Below, piece by piece: positions 21,382 to 32,887 of a DNA stretch of 64,000 nucleotides. The position numbers and the translations under genes were made by a program. The notes beneath the pieces are model-generated. The model did not search any database and was not told the DNA's origin. It saw only the letters and a list, made by a program, of their open reading frames with translations. This stretch comes from Dama dama (taxonomy: Eukaryota > Chordata > Mammalia > Artiodactyla > Cervidae). How positions within the stretch are numbered: the stretch's first letter is position 1; each line of letters begins with the position of its first letter. Location of the stretch: positions 58,556,001-58,620,000 of the forward strand of contig NC_083691.1 of the NCBI RefSeq assembly GCF_033118175.1, read 5' to 3'.

Positions 21382-22620
21382 CTAAGTCGGTACATTTCTA
21401 AGGGGGAGATAAGCACATAGACTTAGTTTAACATGACATCAGCTTGTCCTTCACGAAACCAGGTGTTCTCTGTATGTTTTTTGTTTATGAGAGTCTTTTC
21501 CCATAGGTTGATTCTTCTGGCCTTGAGGTTAGCAGAAAACAGAAAAGTGGCAGTCTCATGGTACAGCAAGTTGTAACATAATAGAAGTACAATCCTGTTA
21601 ACATAAAGTCAGTCTTTTTGCAGAAATTCTCAGCTAAATTTATCTAAAAAGTTTAACACACAAAGACTCTGCAGCTCTGGTGAGGCAGCCCCTGTTTAGC
21701 GCTCTTGGTTAAAATTAACAATTATCTTATTGTTTTTACACTAGGGCTAAACTCTTATTTTACTATATCTTTACCTATATTAACAATAGTTTCCACTGCA
21801 CAACCTCAGCACAATAACATCAATCAAACGTTGATCTAATAACCACTTTTAAAACAATATTTTTTGTATTCTCTAATAGGGCTTCCTCACCCCCCAAAGG
21901 GCTCTGTGCCTATTAGGGCCTTTTTAATGGTTAATCTCTATGTATAATATCTTTCGGCTTTCAGGCCTGTTGACAATTTATGGTTTGCACCTGGTGCAAC
22001 TTTAAGCAACTTCAGTAGCTGACCCTGTCTTTTTTGTGGTTAATCTATTTTCTTTCTATTAGGTGTCATCTCCAAGGGAACTAGATAGGATTGCATTTTC
22101 ACAGGACAGAAATGCAAAGGATTGCAAAAACAGCAGATATGGCACAAAACAGGCTCTTAGTCTAAAAGTTAATTACCTGCAAGAAGTCGCCAGCTCATCT
22201 CTATCTAAACTATTTTCTATTAGGCACATTTGTGGCTATCATATTTGTGGAGCTTTTCTCACCCCGTGAAGGGGCCTATGCTTAATAGTTTCTTTTGTTA
22301 GCATACTGTGCTTAGGATGTTTAGAACAATCAAGAGCATTTTGTGCAATGAGATCACACATTTATCAAACAAGCCAGAATGCCAGCAAAATGTATGAATG
22401 GAAGCATTTCCTTCATCTCTGGCCCCTTCATAGGGCAGCAGCATCCAGGAGATTTACTAATTAGGGTTTTAAGTTGGTCCTCATTCAGTGAAAGAGGAGC
22501 AGGAGAACTCTCGGCAGGCAACACAAGAATCTGCAACAGGGCAAACAAGAACAGCAGAAAAGGGGGGAGGATACAGGGTGGGGTAGAGGCCGAGGCCAAC
22601 CTGGAGGGTCTCTTATCCTA

Positions 22621-22735
22621 GACGGCCTTGCCTGTCAGGTTCTTTCCTCATGACCTCGTCATGGATGGGGTCCCGGACGGCCTTGCCTGCCCGGTATTTT
22701 CTTTATGACCTCATCACGGGCGGGACCCCCCATAA
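22621..22735 (-). repeat. 55-bp direct repeat in LTR U3
   Basis: Two imperfect head-to-tail copies, each starting GACGGCCTTGCCTG on the plus strand (22621 and 22676). The sister LTR at 28675 has only one copy. This is the position and form of a retroviral enhancer duplication. Confidence 0.75.
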
Positions 22736-24310
22736 TGGCTCCCGGCAGCCTTTACTATATTGAGGTAGGTTCCTTCTGTGTCCTTTTTTTGAAGAGTTTT
22801 AATCATAAATGGATGCTGAATTTTGTCAAATTTTCTACATCTATTGAGATTATCATTTGGTTTTTATCTTTCAATTTGTTGACATGGTGTATCACATTGA
22901 TTGGTTTGCATATATTGAAGAATCTTTGCATCCCTGAAATAAACTTGACTTGATCATGGTTTATGGGCTTTTTAATATGTTGTTGAACTGTTTTTCCTAG
23001 AATTTTGTTGAGGATATTTGTATCTATGTTCATCAGTGATATTGGCTTGTAGTGTTCTTTTTTTTTTTTTTTTTTTTTTTTGCTGTCTTTGTCTGGGTGA
23101 TGGTGGCCTCATAGAATGAGTTTGGAAGTGTTCCTTCCTCTGCAATTTTTTGAAAGAGTTTTAGAAGGATAGGTATTATCTCGTCTCTAAAGGTTTGATA
23201 GAATTCACCTGTGAAGCCATTTGGTCCTGGGCTTTTGTTTTCTGGGAGATTTTTTTTTTTTTTAATCACAGTTTTGGTTTCAGTGCATGTAATTGGGTTG
23301 CTCATAATTTCTATTTCTTCCTGGTCAGTCTTGGAATATTGAACTTTTCTAAGAATCTCTCCATTTCTTCCAGGTTATCCATTTTATTCCATATAGCTGT
23401 TTATAATAGTCTCTTATAATCCTTTGTATTTCTGCATTGTCTGCTGTAACCTCTCCTTTTTCATTTCTAATGTTGTTGACTTGAATCTTCTTTTTTTCTT
23501 GATGAGTCTGGCTAAAGGTTTGTCAGTTTTGTTTATCCACTCAAAGAACCAGCTGTTAGTTTTATTAATCTTTATCATTCTTTCTTTCATTTCTTTTTAA
23601 TTTATTTCTGCTATGAGCTTTATGATTTCTTTCCTTCTGATAATTTGTTGTTGTTGTTGTTATTCTCCTTCTTTTACCAGCTGTTTTAGGTGTAAAGCTA
23701 TGTGTGTCTATGTTTTTCTTGTTTCTTGAGGTAGGATTGTATTGCTATAAACTTCGGAGAGGTAAGTGGCCGAGAGGAGATACCCTATGTCCAAGGTCAG
23801 TAGTGGCGGCCGTGAAGAGATATCCCACGTCCAAGGTAAGAGAAACCTAAGTAAGATGGTAGGCGCTGAGAGAGGGCAACAGAGGGCAGACAGATTGAAA
23901 CCACAATCACAGAAAACTAACCAATCTAATCACATAGACTACAGCCTTGTCTAACTCAATGAAACTAAGCCATGCCATGTAGGGCTACCCAAGATGGATG
24001 GGTCTTGGTGGAGAGTTCTGACAAAATGTGGTCCACTGGAGAAGGGAATGGCAAATCACTTCAGTATTCTTGCCTTGAGAACCCCATGAACAGTAAGAAA
24101 AGGCAAAAAGATAGGACACCGAAAGATGAACTCTTCAGGTCCATAGGTGCCCAATATGCTACTGGAGATCTGTGGAGAAATAACTCCAGAAAGAATGAAG
24201 AGACAGAACCAAAGCAAAAACAACACCCAGTTGTGGATGTGACTGGTGATAGAAGCAAGGTCTAATGCTATAAAGAGCAATATTGCATAGGAACCTGGAA
24301 TCTTAGGTCC

Positions 24311-24901
24311 ATGAATCAAGGCAAATTGGAAGTGGTCAAACAGGAGATGGCGAGAGTGAACGCTGACACTTTAGGAATCAGCGAACTAAAATGGATTGGA
24401 ATGGGTGAATTTAACTCAGATGACCATTATATCTACTACTGTGTGCAAGAATCCCTAAGAAGAAATGGAGTAGCCCTCATAGTCAACAAAAGAGTCCAAA
24501 ACGCAGTACTTGGATGCAATCTCAAAAACGACAGAATGATCTCTGTTCATTTCCAAGGCAAACCATTCAATATTACAGTAATCCACGTCTATGCCCCGAC
24601 CAGAAATGCTGAAGAAGCTGAAGTTGAAGGGTTCTATGAAGACCTACAAGACCTTTTAGAACTAACACCCAAAAAGGATGTCCTTTTCATTATAGGGGAC
24701 TGGAATGCAAAAGTAGGAAGTCAAGAAACACCTGGAGTAACAGGCAAATTTGGTCTTGGAGTACAGAATGAAGCAGTGAAAAGGCAAAAAGAGTTTTGCC
24801 AAGAGAACACACTGGTCATAGCAAACACTCTCTTCCAAGAACACAAGAAAAGACCTCTACACATGGACATCACCAGATGGCCAACACTGAAATCAGATTG
24901 A
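24311..24901 (+). pseudogene. BovB AP-like endonuclease domain
   Basis: A 196-residue open frame covering most of the apurinic-type endonuclease that nicks target DNA for target-primed reverse transcription. Visible landmarks are LGISELKWIGMG (catalytic Glu), VYAPT, IIGDWNAKVGSQE (Asp and Asn of the active site) and the MDITRWPTLKSD segment near the end. The terminal SDH motif follows in a different frame (24990 region), so the domain is cut short by a stop at 24899. It is the best-preserved protein domain of any BovB in the window, although not a complete gene. Confidence 0.87.
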
Positions 24902-25182
24902 TTGTATTCTTTGCAACTAAAGATGGAGAAGCTCCATACAGTCAGCAAAAACAAGACCGGGAGCTGACTGTGGCTCAGATCAAAACTCCTTATTTCCAAA
25001 TTCAGACTTAAATTGAAGAAAGTAGGGAAAACCACTAGACCATTCATGTATGACCTAAATCAAATCCCTTATGATTATATGGTGGCAATGAGAAATAGAT
25101 TTAAGGGACTAGATCTGATAGACAGAGTGCCTGATGAACTATGGATGGAGGTTCATGACATTGTACAGTAGGCAGGGATCGA

Positions 25183-25267
25183 GAAAAAGAAATGAAAAAA
25201 AGCATCCCCAAGAAAAAGAAATGAAAAAAAGCATCCCCAAAAAAAAGAAATGAAAAAAAGCACAATG
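25183..25267 (+). repeat. 29-bp tandem expansion within BovB linker
   Basis: Three adjacent copies of a 29-bp unit (starting at 25183, 25212 and 25241; the third incomplete). Each contains GAAATGAAAAAAAGCA. The antisense BovB at 11579-14715 has one copy. Two extra units add 58 bp, which is not a multiple of three, so the expansion itself shifts the reading frame. Confidence 0.85.
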
Positions 25268-25295
25268 GCTGTCTGAGGAAGCCTTATAAATAGCT

Positions 25296-26741
25296 GTGAA
25301 AAGAAGAGAAGTGAAAAGCAAAGGAGAAAAGGAAAGATATACCCATTTGAATGCAGAGTTCCAAAGAATAGCAAGGAGAGATAAGAAAGCCTTCCTCGGT
25401 GATCAGTGCAAAGAAAGAGAGGAAAACAATAGAATGGGAAAGACTAGAGATCTCTTCCAGAAAATTAGAGATACCAAGGGAATATTTCATGCAAAGATGG
25501 GCTCAATAAAAGGACAGAAATGGTATGGACCTAACAGAAGCAGATGATATTAAGAAGAGGTGGCAAGAATACACAGAAGAACTATACAAAAAAGATCTTC
25601 ATGACCCAGATAATCACGATGGTGTGATCACTCACCTAGAGCAAGACAACCTGGAATATGAAGTCAAGTAGGCCTTAGGAAGCATCACTACATCAAAGCT
25701 ATTGGAGGTGATGGAGTTCCAGTCGAGCTATTTCAAATCCTAAAAGATGATGCTGTGAAAGTGCTGCACTCAGTATGCTAGCAAATTTGGAAAACTCAGC
25801 AGTGCCCACAGGACTGAAAAAAGTCAGTTTTCATTCCAATCCCAAAGAAAGGCAATGCCAAAGAATGCTCAAACTACTGCACAATTGCACTCATCTCACA
25901 CGCTAGTAAAGTAATGCTCAAAATTTTCCAAGCCAGGGTTCAACAATACTTGAGCCATGAAATTCCAGATGTTTTAGAAAAATCAGAGGAACCAGAGATC
26001 AAATTGCCAACATCTGCTGGATCATTGAAAAAGCAAGAGAATTCCAGAAAAACGTCTATTTCTGCTTTAATAAATATGCCAAAGCCTTTGACTGTGTGGA
26101 TCACCACAAACTGTGGAAAATTCTGAAAGAGATGGGAATTCCAGACCACCTGACCTGCCTCTTGAGAAATCTGTATGCAGGTTAGGAAGCAACAATTAGA
26201 ACCAGACATGGAACAACAGCCTGTTTCCAAATTGGGAAAAGAGTATGCAAAGGCTATATATTGTCACCCTACTTATTTAACTTGTATGCAGAGTACATCA
26301 TGAGAAATGCTGGGCTGGATGAAGCACAAGCTGGAATCAAGATTGCCAGGAGAAATATCAATAACTTCAGAATATGCAGATGACACTATCCTTATGGCAG
26401 AATGTGAGGAAGGACTAAAGAGCCTCTTGATGAAAGTGAAAGAGGAGAGTGGAAAAGTTGGCTTAAAGCTCAACATTCAGAAAACTAAGATCATGGCATC
26501 CAAGCCCATCACTTCATGGCAAATAGGTGGGGAAACAGTGGATAACTTTACTTTATGGGGCTCCAAAATCGCTGCAAATGGTGACTGCAACCATGACATT
26601 AAAAGACGCTTACTCCTTGGAAGGAAAGTTATGACCAACCTAGATAGCATATTAAAAAGCAGAGACATTACTTTGCCAACAAAGGTCCGTCTTGTCAAAG
26701 TTATGGTTTTTCCACTAGTTATGTATGGATATGAGAGTTGA
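25296..26741 (+). pseudogene. BovB linker and reverse transcriptase, broken
   Basis: Successive open pieces in different frames: the lysine-rich linker (25296-25547), a fingers fragment (25914-26126) and a long palm/thumb piece (26307-26741). The catalytic loop SEYADDTILMAE is intact at 26373-26384 (YADD), unlike the other BovB copies here. Missing or shifted segments include the motif A region, which reads in another frame near 26040-26110. A stop follows MYGYES at 26739. The protein cannot be made in one piece. Confidence 0.85.
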
Positions 26742-27544
26742 ACTATAAAGAAAGCTGAGCACCGAAGAATTGATGGTTTTGAACTGTGGTGTTGGAGAAG
26801 ACTCTTGAGAGTCTCTTGGACTGCAAGGAGATCCAACGAGTCCATCCTGAAGGAGATCAGTCCTGAATGTTCATTTGAAGGACCGATGTTATAGCTGAAA
26901 CTCCAATACTTTGGCTATCTGATGTGAAGAGCTGACTCATTTGCGAAGACTCTGATGCTGGGAAAGATCGAAGGCAGGAGGAGAAGGAGACGACAGAGGA
27001 TCAGATGGTTGGATGGCATCACTGACTCAATGGACATGAGTTTGAGTAAACTCTGGGAGTTGGTGTTGGACAGGGAGGCCTGGCATGCTGTGGTCCATGG
27101 GTTTGCAATGAGTTGGAGATGACTGAGTGACTGAACTAAACTCCCTCTGAACTGCTTTTGCTGCATCCCACAGGTTTTGAGTTTTCATGTTTTCATTGTC
27201 ATTTGTTTCTAGGAATTTTTTTATTTCCCTTTTGATGTTTCAGTAACCTAGTCATTATTTAGAAACGTATTATTTAATATCCATGTGTTTGTGTTTTTTT
27301 TTTTTTTACTGTTTTTTTCTTTTAATTGATATCTAGTCTCATAGCGTTATGGTCAGAAAAGATGCCTGATACAATTTTTCTTCAGTTTACTGACGTTTGA
27401 TTTGTGACCCAAGATATGGTCTATTCTGGAAAATGACCCATGTGCACTTGAGAAAAAGGTGTATTCTTCTGCATTTGGATGGAATGTCCTGAAGATATCA
27501 ATGAGATCCGTCTCATCTAATGTATCATTTAAGACTTGTGTTTC

Positions 27545-27670
27545 TTTCATGTCAGTGTATGGCAAAAACCACTACAATATTGTAAAGTAATTAGCCTCCA
27601 ACTAATAAAAATAAACGGGAAAAGAAAAAAGAAAAAAAATAAAAATAATGTTTATAAAGATTAAAAAAAA
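27545..27670 (+). mobile_element. 126-bp L1 3' tail inserted in older L1
   Basis: The last part of an L1 3' UTR (TTAGCCTCCAACTAATAAAA) with an A-rich tail. It is flanked by a perfect 14-bp duplication, AAGACTTGTGTTTC (27531-27544, 27671-27684), and lies in opposite orientation to the host L1. Confidence 0.93.
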
Positions 27671-28209
27671 AAGACTTGTGTTTCCCTATTAACTTTGTTA
27701 TGATGATCTGTCCATTGGTGTAAGTGTGGTGTTAAAATCTTCTGCTGTTATTGTATTACTGTCAATGTCTCCTTTTATGTCTGTTAGTATTTGTCTTGTG
27801 TATTGAGGTGCTCCTTTTTTGGGTGCATAGATATTTATAATTGTTGTCTTCCTCTTGGATTGATACTTTGATCATTATGTAGTGTCTTTATCTCTTGTAA
27901 TATTTTTTATTTTAAAGTCTATTTTGTCTGATACAAGGATTGCTACTCCAGCTTTCTTTTGATTTCCATTTACATGGAATATATTTTTCCATCCTCTCAC
28001 TTTCATTCTTATGTGTCTTTAGGTCTGAAGTGGGTTTCTTGTAGGCAGCATATATATGGGTCTTGTTTTTGTATTCATTCAGCCAGTCTGTGTCTTTTGA
28101 TTGGAGCATTTAATCCATTTTCATTTAAAGTACTTGTTGACATATATGTTCCTGTTGCCATTTTCGTAATTGTTTGGGATTTGTTTTTGTAGATCTCTTA
28201 CTTCTCTTG

Positions 28210-30241
28210 TATTTCCTGACTATATACATCCCTTTAACTGTTGTTATAAAGCTGGTTTGCTCGTACTGAGTTCTCTTAACTGCTTGTCTGTAAAGCTTTT
28301 GATTTCTCCATCAATTTTGAATGAGATCCTTCCTGGGTAGTAATCTTGGTTGTAGATTTTTCCCTTTCAGTACTTTAAATATATCCTGCCATTCCCTTCT
28401 GGCCTGCAGAGTTTCTGCTGAAAGATCAGCTATTAAGGATTTCCCTTGGATGTTACTTTTCCTTTGCTCCTTAATATTCTTTCTTTGTGTTTAATCTTTG
28501 TTAGTTTGATTAGTATGTGTCTTGGTGTGTTTCTCCTTGGGTTTATCCTATATGGGACTCTTTGTGCCTCTTGGACTTGACTATTTCGTCTTCCATGTTG
28601 GGGAAATTTTCAATAATAATCTCTTCAAAAATTTTCTCATACCCTTTCTTTTTCTCTTCTTCTGGGAACCCTATTGCCGGGAGCCAGCTCACGAGATCCC
28701 ACCCACGACAAGGTCATGAGGAGAAAACCTGACAGGCAAGGCGGATCAGGTTATCAGGGATTCCGAAAAGCTGCCCTCGGCGCTCACCTTAAAGATGATA
28801 TCTGTCTTTCTGATGCTTGCTTCAATAGACTACTCCCTAATTTCTGTGACACAGGCAGAAGGCCTTCCCCGACCTCTTCCCAAACAAGAATCAATTTAGA
28901 ATTTTAATCAATAAGTTTCCCAGGTGGTGGTATTTTATGAGATTATCCAGGGTGAGAGGAGTGTTTTAATTTAAACTCTTTTGTTGGTATTTTAGTTTGT
29001 TTGGCAAATGCGTTTATGCCCTTGGTACTAATATGCATGATTGCTTATAGTACCCTATTCATAAAATAGCATAAAGAACCTGATCATATAAAGGCCCTAA
29101 TAGACATAGAGCCTTTTTTGGGGGTGAAGGAGTCCTATTAGAAAACATAAGAAAAATTATTCTAAAGGTGATTATTGGGTTGACGTTTGCTTGCTGTGTT
29201 TTTGCTTTTAATGTGCTAAGGTTGTGCTGTGGAAACCATTGTTAATATAGTTATAAGAGCTAGAAAAATAAGAGCTTAGCCCTAGTGTGGTAACAATGAA
29301 ATGGTTGTTAATTATTAGCCAGGAGTGCTAGGCAGGGGCTGCCTCACCAAAGTCGCAGAGTCAGTGTGGGGTAAACTTCTTAGATAAACTCAACTGACAA
29401 CTTCTGCAGAAGGATTAATTTTTGTGTTAACAATGATATACTTCTACTCTGTACTGTTGCCCTATGAGACTGCTACCTTTCAGTTAAGGTCACCACAGAA
29501 ACAGAAAATAGGTTTACATTCACCTGACCCGCATAAAATGTTAATGGGCCCCAAGGCCAGAAGATAATGTGTTAAGATTTATTATAGAATTAGAAAGCAG
29601 AAAACATCTTTTTCCTGAAAAACAAACTGATGTAATACTAATCCTGTGTAAGCATGAGTAAACATCTTGTACCTTGGAAACGTTCTGAGTGAGGGTGTAA
29701 AAACTGTTGTCAAATAGTAAAACACAGACTTGGCCCTATCAAGGCTGGTCTCACGTGTCTTCTCTCTCTCACCGACGCCGTTCACCCTGAGGGTATCCCC
29801 TGGATCCTGCCGAGGCTGGACCCCGGCACCCTATAATTCAAATGCTGGTGTGTTTAATACTGTTCCAGAGATCTCTGAGACTATCCTCAGTTCTTTTTAT
29901 TCTTTTTACTTTATTCTGCTCTTCAGCAGTTATTCTCACCATTTTATCTTCCAGCTCACTGATCCATTCTTCTGCCTCAGATATTCTGCTATTGATTCCT
30001 TCTAGAGTGTTTTTAATTTCAGTAATTGTGGTGTTTGCCTCTGTATTCTTGAATTCTTCTAGGTCTTTGTTAATTGAGTCTTGCATTTTCTGCATTTTAT
30101 TTTCAAGGTTTTAGATCATCTTTACTATCATTATTCTGAATTCTTTTTCAGGTAGTTTGCCTATTTCCTCTTCATTTATTTGGACTTGTGTGTTTCTAGT
30201 TTTTTCCTTCATTTGTGCTGTATTTCTCTGTCTTTTCATTA
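28210..30241 (-). pseudogene. L1 ORF1 (RNA-binding protein), decayed and split by LTR
   Basis: Minus-strand remains of the L1 ORF1 RNA chaperone. The coiled-coil part is still open (29838-30095, with EEWISELEDKMVRI and heptad-like spacing). The C-terminal FTDKQ/KPAL-type end lies near 28210-28320. The solo LTR at 28675-29828 sits between the two parts. Stops include one just upstream of the coiled coil. The start is placed near 30241 at MKRQRNT; it is approximate. Confidence 0.7.
28675..29828 (+). mobile_element. Solo LTR, class II ERV, same family as 21182-22747
   Basis: An 1154-bp LTR starting TGCCGGGAGCC and ending GACCCCGGCA. A perfect 6-bp CCCTAT duplication flanks it (28669-28674, 29829-29834). 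The U5 end closely matches that of the antisense LTR at 21182, and so do long U3 stretches (for example TAAGAGCTTAGCCCTAGTG). It has a single copy of the U3 repeat and lacks about 400 bp present in the other. The TATA/poly(A) region (about 29690-29725) is degenerate. Confidence 0.92.
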
Positions 30242-32887
30242 TCTTTAAAAAAACTTATTGTGTTTGAGGTCTCCTTTTTCCAGGCTTCAAGGTTGAATTC
30301 TTTTTTTCTTTTGGTTTCTGCCCTCATAAGTTTGGTCCAGTGGTTTGTGTAAGCTTCATGTAGGCTGTAACCTGTGCTTAGGTTCTGGTGGGAGGAGGTG
30401 AGTGTTTCTTTTCCTCTGATGGGCAGGGCTGAGTGAATTGGTAATCCTGTCTACTGATGATTTGGTTTGTATTTTTGCCTTGTTTGTTGTTTGGATGAGG
30501 CATCCTGCAACTGGTAGTTGGGTGCTGGATCTTGTATACAAGTGGTTGCCTTTGTGGGAGTTCTAGCTATTTGATACTCCCTAGGGTTAGGACTTTTCTG
30601 GTAGTCTAGGGTCATGGAGTCAGTGCTCCCACTCTAAAGGCTCAGGGCTTGATATCTGATCAGGAACAGAGATTCCACAGGAGGTTTGTTATGACATTAA
30701 ATGGGATTAAGACAAATACCCAAAAATGAGAAACTAAAGATGACCCCACACAAATAGCAATTACAAAATCAGGTAGATAATAATTAAAATAATGGAATAT
30801 ACATGCATATGTATAACCATAAGCAAAATCAAAACAGTCCAAGGACAATAAAGTGTAGTAGATTGACCCAGTGAACAAAGGAAACCAAAAATCATATTCA
30901 CTAATTAAGAATAAAACTAACTAAATCACAAACTAGAAAGCAAAACTAAACAAAGGTATCAGTTGGGGAATAAAGCAATGAAAACAAAACTAACAAATAT
31001 GGTGAGAAAAAGAATGAAAAGAAAGAAAGAATAGAAATGCAAAGTTAAATAGAGGTAGATAAGATTTATATATATTAAAGACTAACTGCGAGGGTAAAAT
31101 AACAGTAGGAAAAGCAAACAAAGGAATAAATGTAGAAAAATAATGTTTAAATAATTTAAAAATTAAAATTAAAAAAGAAATAGAATACAAAACTGCAAAA
31201 GGCTAACAGACAGGCAGAAGTTTATAACAGAAATAAAAAGTCTGACTGAAAAAAAAAAATCTCAAAAGCTTAAATAGATTTCATAGTGCTAATAAAATTG
31301 ACAAATACAATGGTGAGGCGGGGGGGGGGGGGGGTGGGGGGGCGGTGTGGTGAAGAAAAAGAAAAAAAAGTCCGAAAGAAACTACAGACAAGTCAAAGTA
31401 TAAGAACAATAAATGTTTTTCTTGAGTCTCTGCTGTCAGCATCCTTTCCCTTGCTGGGAGTCACAGTCCACCTCACCTCCCTAGAATGCCCTCCAACACT
31501 GCTGGTCCTACTCCTTGTACAGCTGGTGGGAGGGTTTTGGGTCCTCTTCCTCAGCCACACTGCCCCTGAGTTTCAACTGTGGTTTTATCTCCACCTCTGC
31601 AGGTGGGTCATCCACTGGGGTTTGCTCCTGAGGCTGCCCTGGAGGACTTGGGTCTGCCCCAGTGAGTGCCAGGTGTGGAGGTGGTGCAACTGCTTGGGCT
31701 GCAGGGCCCCTGGCAGTACCAGGCATTCAGTGGAGTTGGCACCTAGGGCAGCAGGAAATATAGTGCTCTAGAAGGGTATGGCAACCCACTCCAGTATTCT
31801 TGCCTGGAGAACCGCCCCCCTTACAGAGAAACCTGGGGGGGCCACAGTCCACAGGGTCACAAAGAGTTGGAAATGACTGAAGTGACCCCGCGTGCAAGGT
31901 CTTTCTTGCAAGACTTTCTTTTGCCTGTGGCATCTCTGCCTCAGTGAGGGTTGAGAGTGAAGCCCCTTGGGTCAGGGGGACCCTGGAGGTGCCAAGTGTA
32001 CAGGGACATTGACTGCCTCAGCCACAGGAGTTATGGCCCTATCAGAGTCTTTTTTCAAGCCTCTAGCAGCTGGCGATCAGAAGGCCTCTTTGACTAGTCT
32101 TTCTCCATTAGCTCCACTCGTTCAGGCACTCAGAGGGCTCCCTTGCCTGGGGTCCTCCTCTGTTGTTTGGTGCCTCTGGCGTTTGAAGCAGCACCCTGGG
32201 TGGGGTCCTACTCTGTTGTTCTGGGGTCAGGCGCTTGATGAGCCAGCCTCTCTATTGTTCAGCTGCTGACGTGGGGAGAGAGAGAGAAAGCCTACGGTGA
32301 TGGCTCCACCCCTCACGCGTGACTTAGCAGTATCGCCTTTCTTCCATGGCTGCCTAGCTTTCCTCCACTGGCGTTTCCCACCACAATCTCCTCCCTCACG
32401 GCCCCTCAGTCCATCTCTTCACAGTCAGCAGTGGGATTGCTCCACAATCCTTACACTCCACCCCCCAGATGCTGCACCTTCTTGGGGACCTGCATTCCTG
32501 TCTGACCTATGTAAGCTGTGGCAAGGATTGCCTGATTCTCCTTCCATTTAGGCTGCCACAGATCAACTGCTTCACTCTCAGGCTCAAATGTTTCTCCTCT
32601 GCCCCAGACAATTGCCCCCGGTGTGGGGACTGGACCCCTGCTTCAGTTTCCCTACCTGCCGAGGGCAGGTCCAGTCCTACTAACACTCCTGTTTTTCCCC
32701 CTAGTTCCTTTGTCCTACCCAGTTTTGCGTGGTTCTACATATTCTTTTCCTGTGGTCAGGTACGCCTGCCCTCTCTCAGCTGGTGTTCTGTAAGCACTTC
32801 TGTGTCTGAAGGTGTATTCCTGATGTATCTGTGGAGAGAGATGTACTGTACAGCCACCTACTCCTCCGCCATCTTGGCTTCCCTCTT
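30242..32887 (-). promoter_or_regulatory. L1 5' UTR / internal promoter region, decayed
   Basis: The sequence between the ORF1 start and the L1 5' terminus: an A-rich block (30690-31270 on the plus strand), a G-tract at 31319-31345, then GC-rich sequence. The extreme 5' end carries CCAAGATGGCGG on the minus strand (32866-32877), the YY1-type site that positions transcription in mammalian L1s. A Bov-tA-like piece lies inside (31770-31886). Confidence 0.65.
31770..31886 (+). mobile_element. Bov-tA/Bov-A-like fragment in L1 5' UTR
   Basis: Contains GGCAACCCACTCCAGTATTC at 31780-31799 and GGGTCACAAAGAGTTGG at 31854-31870, the core of the Bov-A body, with a rearranged cytosine/guanine-rich centre. 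No tRNA head. Confidence 0.75.

Larger units (their letters stand above)
21182..22747 (-). mobile_element. Solo LTR, class II (betaretrovirus-like) ERV, antisense
   Basis: A 1566-bp LTR with termini TGCCGGG and CCCGGCA. A perfect 6-bp GCCTTT duplication flanks it (21176-21181, 22748-22753), and L1 text continues across the gap. The length of the duplication and the layout (TATA box, AATAAA and a very short R) are typical of class II/beta-type ERVs. On the minus strand U3 is to the right. U3 contains two copies of a 55-bp repeat (22621-22735). No viral genes remain. Same family as the LTR at 28675-29828, which is shorter. Confidence 0.92.
23756..27136 (+). mobile_element. BovB LINE, nearly full length, inside the L1
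   Basis: 3.4 kb in plus orientation, from the BovB 5' region (CCGAGAGGAGATACCC) to the terminal GACTGAGTGACTGAACT. An 8-bp duplication with one mismatch (TAAACTTC at 23748-23755, TAAACTCC at 27137-27144) flanks it, and the L1 reading resumes after it. The 5' UTR-like first 500 bp, endonuclease, linker and RT are all present but broken by stops, a +58-bp internal repeat expansion and frameshifts. Confidence 0.92.
19240..28161 (-). pseudogene. L1 ORF2, decayed and interrupted
   Basis: Fragments of endonuclease-reverse transcriptase in correct order on the minus strand. The endonuclease N-terminus lies near 28161-27900 (NGLNAPIKRHRLAEW-like) and the endonuclease end near 27353-27565 (SRIDHILGHK). 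RT entry block NKSPGPNGFTGEFYQTF lies at 23033-23305, palm at 22803-23033, and thumb and C-terminus at 20690-19240. The catalytic FADD motif reads LADN (20966-20977, minus strand). A TGA replaces an expected CGA at 20518-20520, the same codon broken in the L1 at 15155-17125. A cytosine run at 19828-19842 has replaced part of the C-terminal region. The BovB and LTR insertions and numerous frameshifts make it non-functional. Confidence 0.85.
18433..32887 (-). mobile_element. Full-length L1 (about 7.7 kb) with nested insertions
   Basis: The antisense L1 can be followed from 3' UTR (18433-19240) through ORF2 (19240-28161), ORF1 (28210-30241) and a long 5' UTR to the 5' terminus near 32887, where the minus strand reads GAAGCCAAGATGGCGGAGG. 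A 15-bp duplication with two mismatches flanks it (18418-18432, 32888-32902). Later insertions interrupt it at 18763-19183, 21182-22753, 23756-27144, 27545-27684 and 28675-29834. Removing them leaves about 7.7 kb, the size expected of a complete ruminant L1. All reading frames are broken, so it is a fossil. Confidence 0.9.

Noticed and set aside
22354..22599. 81-codon frame with a signal-peptide-like start in the LTR U3 (minus), recalling U3 genes of some betaretroviruses
   Set aside because: The first codon is TTG, there is no upstream in-frame ATG, and the sister LTR does not support a conserved frame. Treated as chance.
25139..25490. Phenylalanine-rich minus-strand frames
   Set aside because: Antisense shadows of the A-rich BovB linker and its 29-bp expansion.
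21182..29828. The two class II LTRs as ends of one provirus
   Set aside because: They are in opposite orientation, each has its own 6-bp duplication, and the DNA between them is L1 and BovB rather than viral genes.
31286..31771. 161-codon frame beginning in a G-tract
   Set aside because: Lies antisense within the L1 5' UTR and starts in low-complexity sequence.
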